A stretch of 64,000 nt of DNA. It comes from Shewanella aestuarii. Lineage in GTDB: Bacteria > Pseudomonadota > Gammaproteobacteria > Enterobacterales > Shewanellaceae. The notes below the pieces were generated by a model, which worked only from the letters and a program-made list of their open reading frames with translations, did no database searches and had not been told where the DNA came from. The position numbers and the translations under genes are program-made. Below are positions 37,520 through 46,860 of the stretch, piece by piece (the stretch's first letter is position 1; every line of letters begins with the position of its first letter). The stretch lies in assembly GCF_011765625.1 (NCBI RefSeq), contig NZ_CP050313.1:1360501-1424500 (forward strand). Reading direction: 5' to 3'.

Positions 37520-38893
37520 TCACAAGTTTGACTCAAGAGACTTAGCTAACTCGTAGCCCTCAAGGATGGTTTGTAACTTAAACCATCCTTGCCATAATAC
37601 CTTTACAGACGCACGCCCCGTGCGTTTTGTATCTTTCCAACCTCCTAGTTTCGCTAACTCTGCATAAGCCCAGTGCATATTTGGTGGGGAGTCAGGAAGT
37701 GGCGTTTTTATTTGTTTAAGCCACAGTAATTTCCACGTTTTCGGTGTTAAAACCTGCTCGCAACTTACGTTTGTTGCATGGCTATGAGCGAATTTTAGTT
37801 GCAGAATTCGAGTGGCTATAAAAGCGTTTATAGTCACCAATCTTTCTACATTACTTAAACTTTGCAGTCTTGAGCTTTCGATGTCGGTGCCATCTGTTTT
37901 CCAGACTTTGTGGTACTCCTCAACGAGCCAGCGATGTTCATAGTGACTGACAATATTGAGGGCGTCTTCTTTTGTATGTATTGGCTCGTTGGTGATTAAA
38001 TGCCAGTTTAGGTTACTGTCTGAGTTACCTCTTTCCTCGCAACCCACATAATAAACAGGCAATGATCCACCTTTCTTATTCGAGGGTACTTTAAGTGTCA
38101 CCGCAGAGAAGGTAATGTCTAACGTTGCTGTGCGGGCTTTTCGTCCTGCTTTTTGAGCTATATGAATTCTCTTTTGACCCGCACTGGTTAATTCAGAAGC
38201 ATAGTGAAATAGTTTGTGCTCACCTTCTTCTATATGTCTACTCATCATCGAACGGACAACAAAACGCTGCTGATTGTTCAGCTTATACTGCAAATAATCA
38301 TAGATGTCGGCCTCACGATCACAAACGGATATCACCTTATCAAGGTTATCTCCCAGCCGTTTAACCATGTTGCGAGAAGCTCGCTCCCACTTATAGCTCT
38401 CTTTTTCCGAATAAGGTACTGGTGTCTTAGTTCGTCGTTTGCCTCGTGTATTTATATCTCGTGTCCATCGCTGCTGCTCAATAAGACCAACGACTTCAGA
38501 TGATTCTGGTGCAAATAAGACGATACTGTGAGCAAGCAAACCACGATGACGGTTGCCTTGGTTAATATGGCCCAATTCCTCACGAATAGAGCGATGGCTA
38601 TAAACGATATTCGTGGTATCTTCTAAAGCAAGTAACAGATTGTGCTGTTGCGCGCCTGTTGCGGTGGCCTTAAATCCCGCTTCTGCAATGGTGGATGCTT
38701 CTATATTTTCATTACGAATGAACCGATAGGCTCCTTCCATATCGGCAGGTGACTGACTAATATTCACAATTGGTTTTCCTGGGTTAGCAGCTAAGGTTGA
38801 CGCTAACTTTACCAAACGTGAGGTTCTTCTGGGATCACCTAAATTTACTTGACCAAACTGTTGCTCTGCCCACTGTTCGTGTTTATCAATCAT
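37520..38893 (-). CDS. IS4/IS50-group transposase
   Basis: 457 aa from ATG 38893, chosen because GGAG stands 7 bases upstream (an ATG six codons earlier lies inside the same hairpin). Tn5-like catalytic residues are present: Asp in LALEDTTNIVYSH, Asp in VCDREADIYDY, and Glu in YEHRWLVEEYHKVWKTDG (the YREK signature). The N-terminal DNA-binding part starts with WAEQQFGQVNLGDPRRTSRL. The stop codon sits 11 bases inside the element. The reading frame is intact, so the element is probably active. Confidence 0.95.
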   Translation of the reverse strand: MIDKHEQWAEQQFGQVNLGDPRRTSRLVKLASTLAANPGKPIVNISQSPADMEGAYRFIRNENIEASTIAEAGFKATATGAQQHNLLLALEDTTNIVYSHRSIREELGHINQGNRHRGLLAHSIVLFAPESSEVVGLIEQQRWTRDINTRGKRRTKTPVPYSEKESYKWERASRNMVKRLGDNLDKVISVCDREADIYDYLQYKLNNQQRFVVRSMMSRHIEEGEHKLFHYASELTSAGQKRIHIAQKAGRKARTATLDITFSAVTLKVPSNKKGGSLPVYYVGCEERGNSDSNLNWHLITNEPIHTKEDALNIVSHYEHRWLVEEYHKVWKTDGTDIESSRLQSLSNVERLVTINAFIATRILQLKFAHSHATNVSCEQVLTPKTWKLLWLKQIKTPLPDSPPNMHWAYAELAKLGGWKDTKRTGRASVKVLWQGWFKLQTILEGYELAKSLESNL

Positions 38894-38900
38894 CGTATTT

Positions 38901-38917
38901 CTCCAAATCATTTGGAG
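38901..38917 (-). promoter_or_regulatory. Hairpin sequestering the transposase ribosome site
   Basis: CTCCAAAT, one base, ATTTGGAG: in a minus-strand transcript the second arm contains the GGAG used by ATG 38893. Paired RNA would hide it. Comparable protection from outside transcription is known for IS10 and IS50. Confidence 0.6.
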
Positions 38918-38945
38918 TTCAGATCTCGAATTAGGGATTTAGTTC

Positions 38946-38979
38946 AAAAAAATCCCTGCTAATTTCTTAGCAGGGATTT
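38946..38979 (-). terminator. Inward-facing terminator just inside the IS right end
   Basis: On the minus strand AAATCCCTGCTAA, loop GAAA, TTAGCAGGGATTT, then more T: a 13-bp perfect stem. It faces the transposase and would stop transcripts entering from outside. Confidence 0.8.
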
Positions 38980-38994
38980 GTGTATAAGAGACAG

Positions 38995-39004
38995 GCCAAA
39001 TGGC
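38995..39004 (+). repeat. Target-site duplication, right copy
   Basis: GCCAAATGGC following the right IS end, identical to 37499-37508. Confidence 0.9.
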
Positions 39005-39028
39005 TGGTTTTTTTTAAGTTGGAATTAA

Positions 39029-39625
39029 CTATTGAAGCATTGGACCAAAACCTATGCTCCATAAAATGACACTTGAAGCCATTAATGCGACTAATAAGAC
39101 TAAACCAGCAGTCACGACTGAGCTTGCGTAAATGAATCCCTTTTCTTCAGGTATGTTCATAATGATAGGCACACCTGCATATAATAAATATACTGAATAT
39201 GCTAAACCCACTAGGCCAACGACCATCATAAACCACAAAACAGGGTAAAGTGCTGAAATACCGACCATAAATAATGGGGTGGCAGTGTAAGCAGCTAACT
39301 CTAATGCCTGAGTGTAAGTCGGGTTAGCATCGAATGTTTTCCCCATCCAATAAGCTAAATATGCTAGCGCTAAAACACCGCCGATTAAGCCAAAATACAT
39401 GCCAACAGACATAAACATAGCGCTTTGACTAGTCAGGAAAAGCGGGTCGCCGGCACCTGGATGCCAACCGATATGAGCTGTTGCGAAGTACGCACATACT
39501 GCGGGGATGAGCGCAATAAGCAGAACATGACTTAAGCTGCTTTTTAACGACTCATGATTTTTTTCAATTGTTTGCCACTCTTGTTTTGGATGAGTGTAAA
39601 GTCCCATTAAGTGATTTAGTATCAT
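39029..39625 (-). CDS. Yip1-family inner-membrane protein
   Basis: 198 aa with five likely membrane helices (about 33-50, 70-95, 108-125, 128-152, 168-190). The N-terminal LMGLYTHPKQEWQTIEKN is the typical opening of bacterial Yip1/DUF1282 proteins, and the helix pattern agrees. Function in bacteria is not established. It stands alone on the minus strand; its downstream terminator, shared with fabB, is broken by the IS. Confidence 0.8.
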   Translation of the reverse strand: MILNHLMGLYTHPKQEWQTIEKNHESLKSSLSHVLLIALIPAVCAYFATAHIGWHPGAGDPLFLTSQSAMFMSVGMYFGLIGGVLALAYLAYWMGKTFDANPTYTQALELAAYTATPLFMVGISALYPVLWFMMVVGLVGLAYSVYLLYAGVPIIMNIPEEKGFIYASSVVTAGLVLLVALMASSVILWSIGFGPMLQ

Positions 39626-39992
39626 TATAGTTATCCTTGTTTAGCACATGACTACAAGCTCGCCAAACGACAGACGAACTGACTACAGCTCCTAAGCAAT
39701 CGCCTTAATCAGTCCAACACATACCTAGCACTACAAAATTGAGTAGTAATTGATGCCAAGTAATGACCTCATTCCCAATTTGAAGTCTATCTACTTAAGG
39801 TGATTGACAACGCCTGTTAACAGTTAGTTAACTTTAGTGGCGCTTAGACTATTTATTGAACATAAAGAGCGTTTCGTCAAGTTGTATTACGCAATTCGGC
39901 TTAGAAAAGATCTGTTTATGAATCGAATTTAATGCAAAATGCTTATTGATGGTGGTTTGTCATGGTTTTTGTTAAACAATTGCCGCTCAACA
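39626..39992. other. Intergenic region between miaE and the Yip1-family gene
   Basis: 367 bases, no ORF or RNA gene supported. It should contain the promoter of the Yip1-type gene. A perfect 10-base palindrome CTGTTAACAG lies at 39814-39823 with a second GTTAAC five bases later; meaning unknown. Confidence 0.5.
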
Positions 39993-40760
39993 TTAGTATC
40001 CTATGCTTGTTGGTATACCACTATGAAACCTTAATTCGGTGTCTGTCGTTGTGATTAATTCCGCCTCGATAGAGGCAAAAAATGCCACCCGATTGGTAAT
40101 ATCATAATCAGCTATTTGTTGAGCTAGAGCGAGGTAATCTTGATAATGTCTTGATTCAGAGCGTAGCAATGAGATATAAAATTTACCGATTTCAGGGGCA
40201 AGATGTGGAGCGAGGTTTGCGAATCGTTCACATGATCTTGCTTCTATAAAAGCGCCAATAATTAATTTATCAATTAATGTATCAGGCTCATGGTTTTTGG
40301 CATGTTTCATCATTCCCTTAGCGTAACGGCTAGCATTAATAGGACGATATTCGATGTTATTGTTAACCATTATTTCGAGTACTTGATAAAAATGGTGCAA
40401 TTCTTCTTTGATTAACAGCACCATTTTATCAATCATGTCTTGGCCATAAGGGCAATCAGGTTTTGATTCTAGCGATTTAGATAACTGACTTTTCCCTTTT
40501 AATGAGGATAAATCCCCACTATTTTTATAAGCAAATTGTTCATAAGGTTCTGTGAGATTTGTTAATTGTTTCGCTTCATCTTTGGTTAGCACATAACGTT
40601 TAAGAAGGAATATCGCACTTTGGGCTGCTTTCAATTCACATAGAAGGTGATCGCGTAAAAGCACCTCTAAATTACCCGGTTCTTTGGCTTGATTGATCCA
40701 TTGCTGTGGTGTGGGACAGGCTAAAAAAGAATTAATAGGGGCTAATAAGTCTTGATACAT
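39993..40760 (-). CDS. miaE: tRNA-(ms2io6A)-hydroxylase MiaE
   Basis: 255 aa diiron enzyme that hydroxylates the isopentenyl group of ms2i6A37 in tRNAs reading UNN codons, using oxygen. Ferritin-like helices carry the ligands: DHLLCELKAAQSA (about 37-49), EELHHFYQVLEIM (about 119-131), IEARSCERFANL and SESRHYQDYLAL. Length agrees with Salmonella MiaE (about 270). Absent from E. coli. It is the third minus-strand gene after ppiB and lpxH, 91 bases downstream of lpxH. Confidence 0.93.
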   Translation of the reverse strand: MYQDLLAPINSFLACPTPQQWINQAKEPGNLEVLLRDHLLCELKAAQSAIFLLKRYVLTKDEAKQLTNLTEPYEQFAYKNSGDLSSLKGKSQLSKSLESKPDCPYGQDMIDKMVLLIKEELHHFYQVLEIMVNNNIEYRPINASRYAKGMMKHAKNHEPDTLIDKLIIGAFIEARSCERFANLAPHLAPEIGKFYISLLRSESRHYQDYLALAQQIADYDITNRVAFFASIEAELITTTDTELRFHSGIPTSIGY

Positions 40761-40851
40761 CTTAAATGCTAGCTTTTGAAAATTTGGCCAATAATAGCAT
40801 GGAATAAGTTAGCGAGTCGCTTTTGCTTGAGAGAATACTGAGTAAAAAGAG

Positions 40852-41577
40852 TTAACCTACCGAATTTTTAAATGGTAATTTTTGTAATTCATATCCATTG
40901 GTATCAACAAATAACACGCTGCCTTGAGTGTACCAATCGCCAACCACTACGCGGTGCATTCCTAGAGGAATATCATGAATCGCAGGGCGGTGAGTGTGGC
41001 CATGGATCATGCTTTGGCAATTTGTTTTTGCAAGTAATGACAGCACTGCATTGGGCTCAACATCCATGATTTCATAGGTTTTGTTTTTATTACCTTGTTG
41101 GCTTTTTCGACGGATTTTACTGGCAATGTTCAATCGAGTTTGTTGCGGCAAATTTGCATATATCCATCGCACAAAGCCAATGCTTCTAAAACGTCTAAAT
41201 CGCTGATAACCAATATCTAGGGTACACAAACTGTCACCATGTAATATGACTGTTTTTTTACCATACAAGGTGGTGATGTAAATATCAGGCAATAAGGTCA
41301 TGCTTGCCTGTTGACAAAAGTCTTTGCCAACCAGAAAGTCTCGATTACCTTGAGTGAAATAAATCGGAATGTGTTGAGCTGCACTAGCAATCGCTTGGGC
41401 AATTTTTACTGTAAAAGGCTCAGCAATATCGTCACCCATCCATACTTCAAATAAGTCACCGATAATATAAAGCGCTTCAACATTTTCTAAACCAGTGGCT
41501 AGAAAATCAATAAAGGCGTGAGTGATATCGGGGCGGTCTGCACTTAAGTGCAAATCGCCCACAAAAGCAGTGCGCAT
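40852..41577 (-). CDS. lpxH: UDP-2,3-diacylglucosamine diphosphatase
   Basis: 241 aa metallophosphoesterase that releases lipid X in lipid A synthesis. Metal-binding motifs in order: GDLHLSADRP (7-16), IGDLFEVWMGDD (about 38-49), TQGNRDFLVG (about 76-85), ILHGDSLC (about 111-118) and IHGHTHRP (about 192-199). Peripheral inner-membrane protein. Three bases from the ppiB stop, so the two are one operon. Confidence 0.96.
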   Translation of the reverse strand: MRTAFVGDLHLSADRPDITHAFIDFLATGLENVEALYIIGDLFEVWMGDDIAEPFTVKIAQAIASAAQHIPIYFTQGNRDFLVGKDFCQQASMTLLPDIYITTLYGKKTVILHGDSLCTLDIGYQRFRRFRSIGFVRWIYANLPQQTRLNIASKIRRKSQQGNKNKTYEIMDVEPNAVLSLLAKTNCQSMIHGHTHRPAIHDIPLGMHRVVVGDWYTQGSVLFVDTNGYELQKLPFKNSVG

Positions 41578-41580
41578 AAA

Positions 41581-42072
41581 TTAATTAACAGATACGCTTT
41601 GAATAACAACGGCTTCTAATGGCACATCTTGATGCATGCCACGATTTCCTGTAGCAACCGCTTTGATCTTATCAACAATGTCTAAACCTTCAACAACTTC
41701 ACCAAATACACAGTAGCCCCAGCCTTGGGTTGTCTCTGATTTAAAATCAAGGAAGGTGTTGTCATTCACATTAATAAAAAACTGAGCTGTAGCTGAATGA
41801 GGATCTGATGTACGTGCCATTGCAATGCTGCCTTTACGGTTTGATAAGCCATTGTTGGCTTCATTTTTTATTGCAGCATTAACGCGTTTTTGTCCCATAT
41901 CCTCAGTAAAACCACCACCTTGGATCATAAAACCATCAATAACACGATGGAAAATAGTGCCATCGTAAAAGCCATCTTGTACGTATTGTAAGAAATTAGC
42001 TGATGTCAACGGTGCTTTTTCTTCGTTAAGTTGTAAAGTAATGTCACCCAAATTGGTATGTAAAGTAATCAT
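41581..42072 (-). CDS. ppiB: Peptidyl-prolyl isomerase B (cyclophilin)
   Basis: 163 aa cytoplasmic cyclophilin. The catalytic region [15 protein letters not shown] (about 41-55) contains the active Arg, then [20 protein letters not shown] and [17 protein letters not shown]. No signal peptide. AGGTGAG precedes the ATG. Divergent from cysS and followed at once by lpxH; the same neighbours occur in E. coli (cysS-ppiB-lpxH). Confidence 0.96.
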   Translation of the reverse strand: MITLHTNLGDITLQLNEEKAPLTSANFLQYVQDGFYDGTIFHRVIDGFMIQGGGFTEDMGQKRVNAAIKNEANNGLSNRKGSIAMARTSDPHSATAQFFINVNDNTFLDFKSETTQGWGYCVFGEVVEGLDIVDKIKAVATGNRGMHQDVPLEAVVIQSVSVN

Positions 42073-42160
42073 ATGATCTCACCTAGAATAAATAATTTGC
42101 GGCGATTCTAACTTATCTTGATTGTTGCTTAAAGCACTGTGTTCAAAAGCGTGCGCATCA

Positions 42161-42169
42161 TGATAGACT
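42161..42169 (+). promoter_or_regulatory. Extended -10 promoter for cysS
   Basis: TG, one base, TAGACT with GC-rich bases after it; transcription would begin about 40 bases before the cysS ATG. -35 unclear. Confidence 0.35.
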
Positions 42170-42215
42170 CGGCAAGAATTATTTTTCCACTGAATTTGTA
42201 TACAAGAGAACCTCG

Positions 42216-43595
42216 ATGTTAAAGATTTACAATAGTCTAAGCCGTGAGAAACAAGAGTTTAAACCGATTAACCCAGGTAAAATTGGGATGTATGTTTGTG
42301 GCGTAACTATTTACGATTTATGTCACATCGGTCATGGTCGTACTTTTGTATCGTTTGACATGATAGTCCGCTATTTACGCTACGTCGGTTACGAAGTGAA
42401 TTTTCAACGTAATATTACCGATGTGGATGACAAAATCATCAAACGTGCCGCTGAAAACAACGAATCTTGTGATGCGTTAACTGAGCGTTTAACGGCTGAA
42501 ATGCACAAAGACTTTGACGCATTAAATATGTTGCGTCCAGATTTTGAGCCTAAAGCTACCCTTCACATTCCTGAAATCATTGACATGGTTCAGCGCTTAC
42601 TTGACCGTGGTCATGCCTATGTTGCAGCTGACGGTGACGTTTTATTTAGCGTGGCATCTTATAAAGATTATGGTCGCTTATCGGGACAAAATCTTGATCA
42701 ATTACAAGCGGGTGCACGTGTTGAGGTTGATGAAAACAAGCAAAACCCAATGGACTTTGTACTATGGAAAATGTCTAAGCCGGGCGAGCCAACTTGGGAA
42801 TCGCCATGGGGCGCAGGACGCCCAGGCTGGCACATTGAATGTTCAGCTATGAATGGCAAACATTTAGGCGTGCATTTTGATATTCATGGTGGCGGCTCTG
42901 ATCTGCAATTCCCTCATCATGAAAATGAAATTGCTCAGTCATGCTGTGCTCACGATACTCCGTATGTAAATTACTGGATGCATTCTGGTATGGTGATGGT
43001 TGATCGGGAAAAAATGTCCAAATCATTGGGCAACTTCTTTACCATTCGTGATGTGCTTGAACATTATGACCCTGAAACTGTGCGTTATTTCTTATTATCT
43101 GGGCATTATCGTAGTCAGTTAAATTATTCTGAAGACAATCTAAAACAAGCTCGAGCTGGCCTTGAGCGTCTTTACACATCGTTAAAAGATCTTGATTTGA
43201 CCGTTGAGCCTGCTGAGGCCGAACAGTATATAGCCAAGTTTAAAGTGGCGATGGACGATGACTTTAATACCCCAGAAGCTTATTCGGTATTATTTGATAT
43301 AGTGCGTGAGATTAACCGTCTAAAATTAACCGATATGGCTGCGGCATCTGCACTTGGTGTCAGCCTTAAACAACTAGCGTCGGTATTGGGTTTACTAAGC
43401 CAAACGACAGAAGCCTTTTTTAAAGGAGAGGGCTCGGATGATGAAGTGGCTGAGATTGAAGCGTTAATTGTTGAGCGTAATCGTGCAAGATCAGAAAAAG
43501 ATTGGCCAGCAGCCGATGTTGCTCGTGATCGTTTAAACGAGCTAGGGGTGATTTTAGAAGATGGTCCTAGCGGGACCACTTGGCGCAAAAAGTAA
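42216..43595 (+). CDS. cysS: Cysteinyl-tRNA synthetase
   Basis: 459 aa (E. coli 461), class I. HIGH region is [10 protein letters not shown] (about 35-44), KMSKS is KMSKSLGNF (about 266-274). Zinc ligands: Cys in MYVCGVT, Cys in HIECSAM, and HHENE. Charges tRNA-Cys in the cytoplasm. Monocistronic, ending in a symmetric terminator. Confidence 0.97.
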   Translation: MLKIYNSLSREKQEFKPINPGKIGMYVCGVTIYDLCHIGHGRTFVSFDMIVRYLRYVGYEVNFQRNITDVDDKIIKRAAENNESCDALTERLTAEMHKDFDALNMLRPDFEPKATLHIPEIIDMVQRLLDRGHAYVAADGDVLFSVASYKDYGRLSGQNLDQLQAGARVEVDENKQNPMDFVLWKMSKPGEPTWESPWGAGRPGWHIECSAMNGKHLGVHFDIHGGGSDLQFPHHENEIAQSCCAHDTPYVNYWMHSGMVMVDREKMSKSLGNFFTIRDVLEHYDPETVRYFLLSGHYRSQLNYSEDNLKQARAGLERLYTSLKDLDLTVEPAEAEQYIAKFKVAMDDDFNTPEAYSVLFDIVREINRLKLTDMAAASALGVSLKQLASVLGLLSQTTEAFFKGEGSDDEVAEIEALIVERNRARSEKDWPAADVARDRLNELGVILEDGPSGTTWRKK

Positions 43596-43607
43596 TATTT
43601 AGATAAC

Positions 43608-43635
43608 AAAAAGCCTGCATCGAGCAGGCTTTTTT
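43608..43635. terminator. Bidirectional terminator between cysS and folD
   Basis: AAAAAGCCTGC, loop ATCGA, GCAGGCTTTTT: A tract on one side and T on the other serve both convergent genes. Confidence 0.93.
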
Positions 43636-43659
43636 AATATCTCTACATTAAATGCTCAA

Positions 43660-44514
43660 TTAGCTGTGATATTGCTCACAAGCATATAAAGTATTTTCTA
43701 ATAAGCTAGCAATCGTCATTGGCCCCACACCACCAGGAACGGGTGTGATAAAGGCAGCGTTGTTTGCGGCAACGTCATACTGCACATCGCCAACTAGTGA
43801 GCCATTGTCTATACGATTAATACCCACATCAATAACAATAGCCCCTGGCTTAATCCATTCTCCTGGTATAAAGCCCGGCTTACCTACCGCCACAACCACT
43901 AAATCAGCTTGACGGACTTTTTGTTCCAAGTTTTTGGTAAAGCGGTGACAGGTTGTTGTGGTACAACCTGCTAAAAGTAACTCTAAGGTCATTGGGCGGC
44001 CAACAATATTTGATGCACCAATAACAACAGCATCAAGGCCATAGGTATCAATTCCGGTTGATTTAATCAACGTCATGATACCCATTGGCGTGCAAGAACG
44101 TAGTACAGGGATACGCTGTGCTAGACGGCCAACGTTGTATGGATGAAAACCATCTACGTCCTTGTCTGGGCGAATACGCTCAATCACTTTAGAGTCTTCA
44201 ATATGATCCGGTAATGGAAGTTGCACTAAAATGCCATCAATTGTTGGGTCATTATTGCATTTGTCAATTAATGCTAATAAATCGGCTTCTGACGTTGAAG
44301 TATCAAGATCAAATGACTGAGACTCAAAACCGACTTCTTCACATGCTCGGCGCTTACTGCCCACATACACTTGAGAGGCGGGATCACTACCCACTAAAAT
44401 AACGGCAAGTCCCGGAACCCGCTGTCCGGCTTCTTTACGAAGAGCGACTTTTTGTTTGAGTGTGCTGCGAATAGATTGTGCAATGGCTTTACCGTCAATA
44501 ATTTGAGCAGTCAT
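43660..44514 (-). CDS. folD: Methylenetetrahydrofolate dehydrogenase/cyclohydrolase
   Basis: 284 aa (E. coli 288). Interconverts 5,10-methylene-THF, methenyl-THF and 10-formyl-THF. Motifs: [23 protein letters not shown] (with the catalytic Lys), [38 protein letters not shown] for NADP, and [19 protein letters not shown]. Convergent with cysS. Confidence 0.97.
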   Translation of the reverse strand: MTAQIIDGKAIAQSIRSTLKQKVALRKEAGQRVPGLAVILVGSDPASQVYVGSKRRACEEVGFESQSFDLDTSTSEADLLALIDKCNNDPTIDGILVQLPLPDHIEDSKVIERIRPDKDVDGFHPYNVGRLAQRIPVLRSCTPMGIMTLIKSTGIDTYGLDAVVIGASNIVGRPMTLELLLAGCTTTTCHRFTKNLEQKVRQADLVVVAVGKPGFIPGEWIKPGAIVIDVGINRIDNGSLVGDVQYDVAANNAAFITPVPGGVGPMTIASLLENTLYACEQYHS

Positions 44515-44717
44515 GGCTAGTCGAGTTTCCTTTGAGTGGCGCGGCTATAGAGAAGGTATCAATATCTATAATAAATCGGCGGCTATTCTAACAGGCGTAT
44601 GAAAGAGTGTCATTTGCTAGACAAGCAAAATACAGTGAATAAACTATTCGCACTTTGATGCTAATCGCATTTTTTGCTGTTAAATTCAACAGACAGGAAA
44701 TAGATGCAAAAAAATCG

Positions 44718-44746
44718 TTGACGATAGCAAGGTGACTCGTTAAGAT
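44718..44746 (+). promoter_or_regulatory. Sigma-70 promoter of the tRNA operon
   Basis: TTGACG, 17 bases, TAAGAT, then GCGC. The GC-rich discriminator is typical for stringently controlled stable-RNA promoters. It lies about 60 bases before tRNA-Pro; nothing else occupies 44515-44808. Confidence 0.6.
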
Positions 44747-44808
44747 GCGCTCCGTTCTCGAGAACAAGCCGTCCCAACAGGACATCACTTGTTAAGAGGC
44801 AAAGTTTT

Positions 44809-44885
44809 CGGTGATTAGCGCAGCCCGGTAGCGCATCTGCTTTGGGAGCAGAGGGTCAGAGGTTCGAATCCTCTATCACCGACCA
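44809..44885 (+). tRNA. tRNA-Pro (anticodon TGG)
   Basis: 77 bases with encoded CCA. Acceptor CGGTGAT pairs ATCACCG; D arm contains AGCGCAG; anticodon stem TCTGC/GCAGA with loop TTTGGGA; T arm GGTTCGAATCC. First gene of the three-tRNA transcript. Confidence 0.97.
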
Positions 44886-44971
44886 ATTTAAATTATATGT
44901 TTAGATAAACATGTAATACAACAAGTGCTAAACTTGTTAAGCCAGACAGGAACAGCATGATGCTGTGCCAT

Positions 44972-45048
44972 GCGCCCGTAGCTCAGTTGGATAGAGCATC
45001 CGCCTTCTAAGCGGATGGTCGCAGGTTCGAATCCTGCCGGGCGTACCA
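44972..45048 (+). tRNA. tRNA-Arg (anticodon TCT)
   Basis: 77 bases with encoded CCA. Acceptor GCGCCCG pairs CGGGCGT (first pair G-U); anticodon stem TCCGC/GCGGA with loop CTTCTAA; T arm GGTTCGAATCC. Decodes AGA/AGG. A small hairpin ACAGCA-TGA-TGCTGT at 44952-44966 in the preceding spacer may help processing. Confidence 0.97.
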
Positions 45049-45056
45049 TTTTTTAT

Positions 45057-45133
45057 GGTGATTGTAGCTCAGTTGGTAGAGTCCCGGATTGTGATTCCGG
45101 TTGTCGTGGGTTCGAGCCCCATCAGTCACCCCA
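45057..45133 (+). tRNA. tRNA-His (anticodon GTG)
   Basis: Includes the tRNA-His-specific extra G at position -1 (45057) opposite C73. Acceptor GTGATTG pairs CAGTCAC; anticodon stem CCGGA/TCCGG with loop TTGTGAT; CCA encoded. Only eight bases after tRNA-Arg. Confidence 0.97.
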
Positions 45134-45211
45134 TTATTCTGAAATACGTTATTAAAATGAAATTTGAATAACGTAATAGATGAAACATTTGCACATTAAA
45201 CGTGCAAACAT

Positions 45212-45240
45212 AAAAAAAGCGACCTCAGGTCGCTTTTTTT
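45212..45240 (+). terminator. Terminator of the tRNA operon
   Basis: Seven A, GCGACC, loop TCA, GGTCGC, T run; 79 bases after tRNA-His. Confidence 0.92.
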
Positions 45241-45265
45241 ATGTCCCAAACCGCATGATTCATGC

Positions 45266-45294
45266 TCGACTCTACAAAAAACGCTGTATATAAT
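45266..45294 (+). promoter_or_regulatory. Sigma-70 promoter of tig
   Basis: TCGACT (4 of 6), 17 bases, perfect TATAAT. It leaves a leader of about 165 bases before the tig ATG. Confidence 0.55.
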
Positions 45295-45465
45295 GTCGCG
45301 TCTTGATAAATATCAATTATGAGCTACTAGTGCCAACAGCGTCTTCAGCATCATTTATCGCTGTGCTGGGTCACCTAGTCAAACACAATAGTCAAGAACC
45401 GAATATTTAATAGTTGAGTTATCGGCTATTACAAAGGACGTCAGACATATTTTTGAGGTAAAACA

Positions 45466-46770
45466 ATGCAAGTTTCTGTTGAAACAACACAAGGCCTAGA
45501 GCGTCGCCTAACCATTTCTGTTCCTGCTGAGCAAATTGAGAAAGTGGTAAAAGACAATTTATTACGTGAAGCAAAGCGCGCACGTATCCCTGGTTTCCGT
45601 CCTGGTAAAGTACCAGCTTCTGTAATCGAGAAGCGTTATGGTGCAGCTATCCGTCAAGATGTGACTGGCGAAATCATGCAACGTAACTTCATTGAAGCAA
45701 TCGTAGCTGAAAAATTAAACCCAGCTGGCGCGCCTGTTTTCGCTCCTGGCACAACTGAAGGTGAAAACTTTGAGTTCGTCGCCACGTTTGAAGTCTACCC
45801 AGAAGTAACATTAACGGGTTTGGATTCAATTGAAGTTGAACAGCCTAAAGCTGAAGTAAACGACACTGACGTTGACGCTATGATTGAGACGTTACGTAAG
45901 CAACATGCAACTTATGCTGCTGTTGAGCGTGAAGCGGCTGATGGCGACAAAGTTAAAATGAACTTTGTTGGTAGTGTTGATGGTGAAGAGTTTGAAGGCG
46001 GAAAAGCTGATGATTTCGAACTACAACTAGGCAGCAACCGTATGATCCCAGGTTTTGAAACCGGTATCGTAGGTCATAAAACTGGTGAAGAATTCGAAAT
46101 CGAAGTCACTTTCCCTGAAGACTACCACGCTGAAAACTTAAAAGGTAAAGCGGCTAAGTTCGTTATTACGCTAACTGAAGTTCAAGCGGCTAACTTACCA
46201 GAAGTTAATGACGAGTTCGCTTCACTATTTGGTATTGCTGAAGGTGGTTTAGAAGCTCTTAAAGCTGAAATTCGCAAGAATATGACTCGTGAACTTGACC
46301 AAGCGTTAAAAGCGAACGTGAAAGAGCAAGTCATTACAGGCTTACTTGCTGCTAACGAAATCACTGTTCCTAAAGCATTAGTTGACGGTGAAGTGAATGT
46401 GCTTCGTCAACAAGCTATGCAACGTTTTGGCGGCAACGCGAAAAACATGCCTGAGCTTCCTGCTGACTTATTCACTGAACAAGCTGAGCGTCGTGTGAAA
46501 ATTGGTTTACTTCTAGGTGAAGTGATTAAAACTAACGAGCTAAAAGCTGAAGATGAGCGCGTTAATGCATTAATCGAATCTATGGCTTCAGCTTATGAAG
46601 ACCCATCAGAAGTTGTTGCTTACTACAACAGCAACAAAGAACTAATGCAAAACATGCGTAATGTTGCTTTAGAAGAACAAGCGGTTGAAGCTTTACTTAA
46701 AACTGCAAAAGTTACCGTTAAAGACGTCGCTTTTGAAGAATTTATGAACAAGGCTACCGGTCGCGCATAA
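45466..46770 (+). CDS. tig: Trigger factor
   Basis: 434 aa (E. coli 432). Ribosome-associated chaperone with prolyl isomerase activity. The N-terminal ribosome-binding loop is GFRPGKVP (about 44-51), the FKBP-type domain about 160-245 ([21 protein letters not shown]), then the helical C-terminal arms. TGAGG stands 9 bases before the ATG. It opens the conserved tig-clpP-clpX-lon-hupB-ppiD block. Confidence 0.97.
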   Translation: MQVSVETTQGLERRLTISVPAEQIEKVVKDNLLREAKRARIPGFRPGKVPASVIEKRYGAAIRQDVTGEIMQRNFIEAIVAEKLNPAGAPVFAPGTTEGENFEFVATFEVYPEVTLTGLDSIEVEQPKAEVNDTDVDAMIETLRKQHATYAAVEREAADGDKVKMNFVGSVDGEEFEGGKADDFELQLGSNRMIPGFETGIVGHKTGEEFEIEVTFPEDYHAENLKGKAAKFVITLTEVQAANLPEVNDEFASLFGIAEGGLEALKAEIRKNMTRELDQALKANVKEQVITGLLAANEITVPKALVDGEVNVLRQQAMQRFGGNAKNMPELPADLFTEQAERRVKIGLLLGEVIKTNELKAEDERVNALIESMASAYEDPSEVVAYYNSNKELMQNMRNVALEEQAVEALLKTAKVTVKDVAFEEFMNKATGRA

Positions 46771-46777
46771 CCTTAGC

Positions 46778-46808
46778 TTGACTTAACAAGCGGTTCGCCA
46801 TTTATAAT
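46778..46808 (+). promoter_or_regulatory. Possible clpP promoter overlapping the tig terminator
   Basis: TTGACT, 19 bases, perfect TATAAT at 46803-46808, whose end overlaps the left arm of the terminator hairpin. The spacer is 2 bases longer than optimal. Confidence 0.35.
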
Positions 46809-46843
46809 GGCTCGTATGAGGTTCTCATACGAGCCATTTTTTA
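46806..46843 (+). terminator. Terminator between tig and clpP
   Basis: A 15-bp perfect stem (46806-46820 with 46824-46838), loop GTT, then T-rich. One of the longest stems of the window. Confidence 0.9.
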
Positions 46844-46860
46844 TTTTAGGGAAATGAATA

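Larger units (their letters stand above)
37509..38994 (-). mobile_element. IS4-family insertion sequence, IS50 (Tn5) group, 1486 bp
   Basis: The left end begins CTGTCTCTTGATCACAAGT and the right end, read inward on the minus strand, CTGTCTCTTATACACAAAT. These resemble the inside and outside ends of IS50. Flanks carry a 10-bp duplication. One full-length transposase fills it. Intact ends, intact duplication and an intact ORF indicate a recent insertion. At the left end GTCTCTTGA (37511-37519) and TCAAGAGAC (37533-37541) form a hairpin over the end of the transposase gene. It lies between convergent fabB and the Yip1-type gene. Confidence 0.95.
45134..45465. other. Intergenic region between the tRNA operon and tig
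   Basis: 332 bases. It holds a hairpin (TTTGCAC 45188-45194, GTGCAAA 45202-45208), the tRNA terminator and the tig promoter with a leader of about 165 bases. No further gene seen. Confidence 0.6.

Noticed and set aside
38125..38503. Plus-strand ORFs of about 80-95 codons inside the insertion sequence
   Set aside because: No ribosome site or homology; they are antisense to the transposase.
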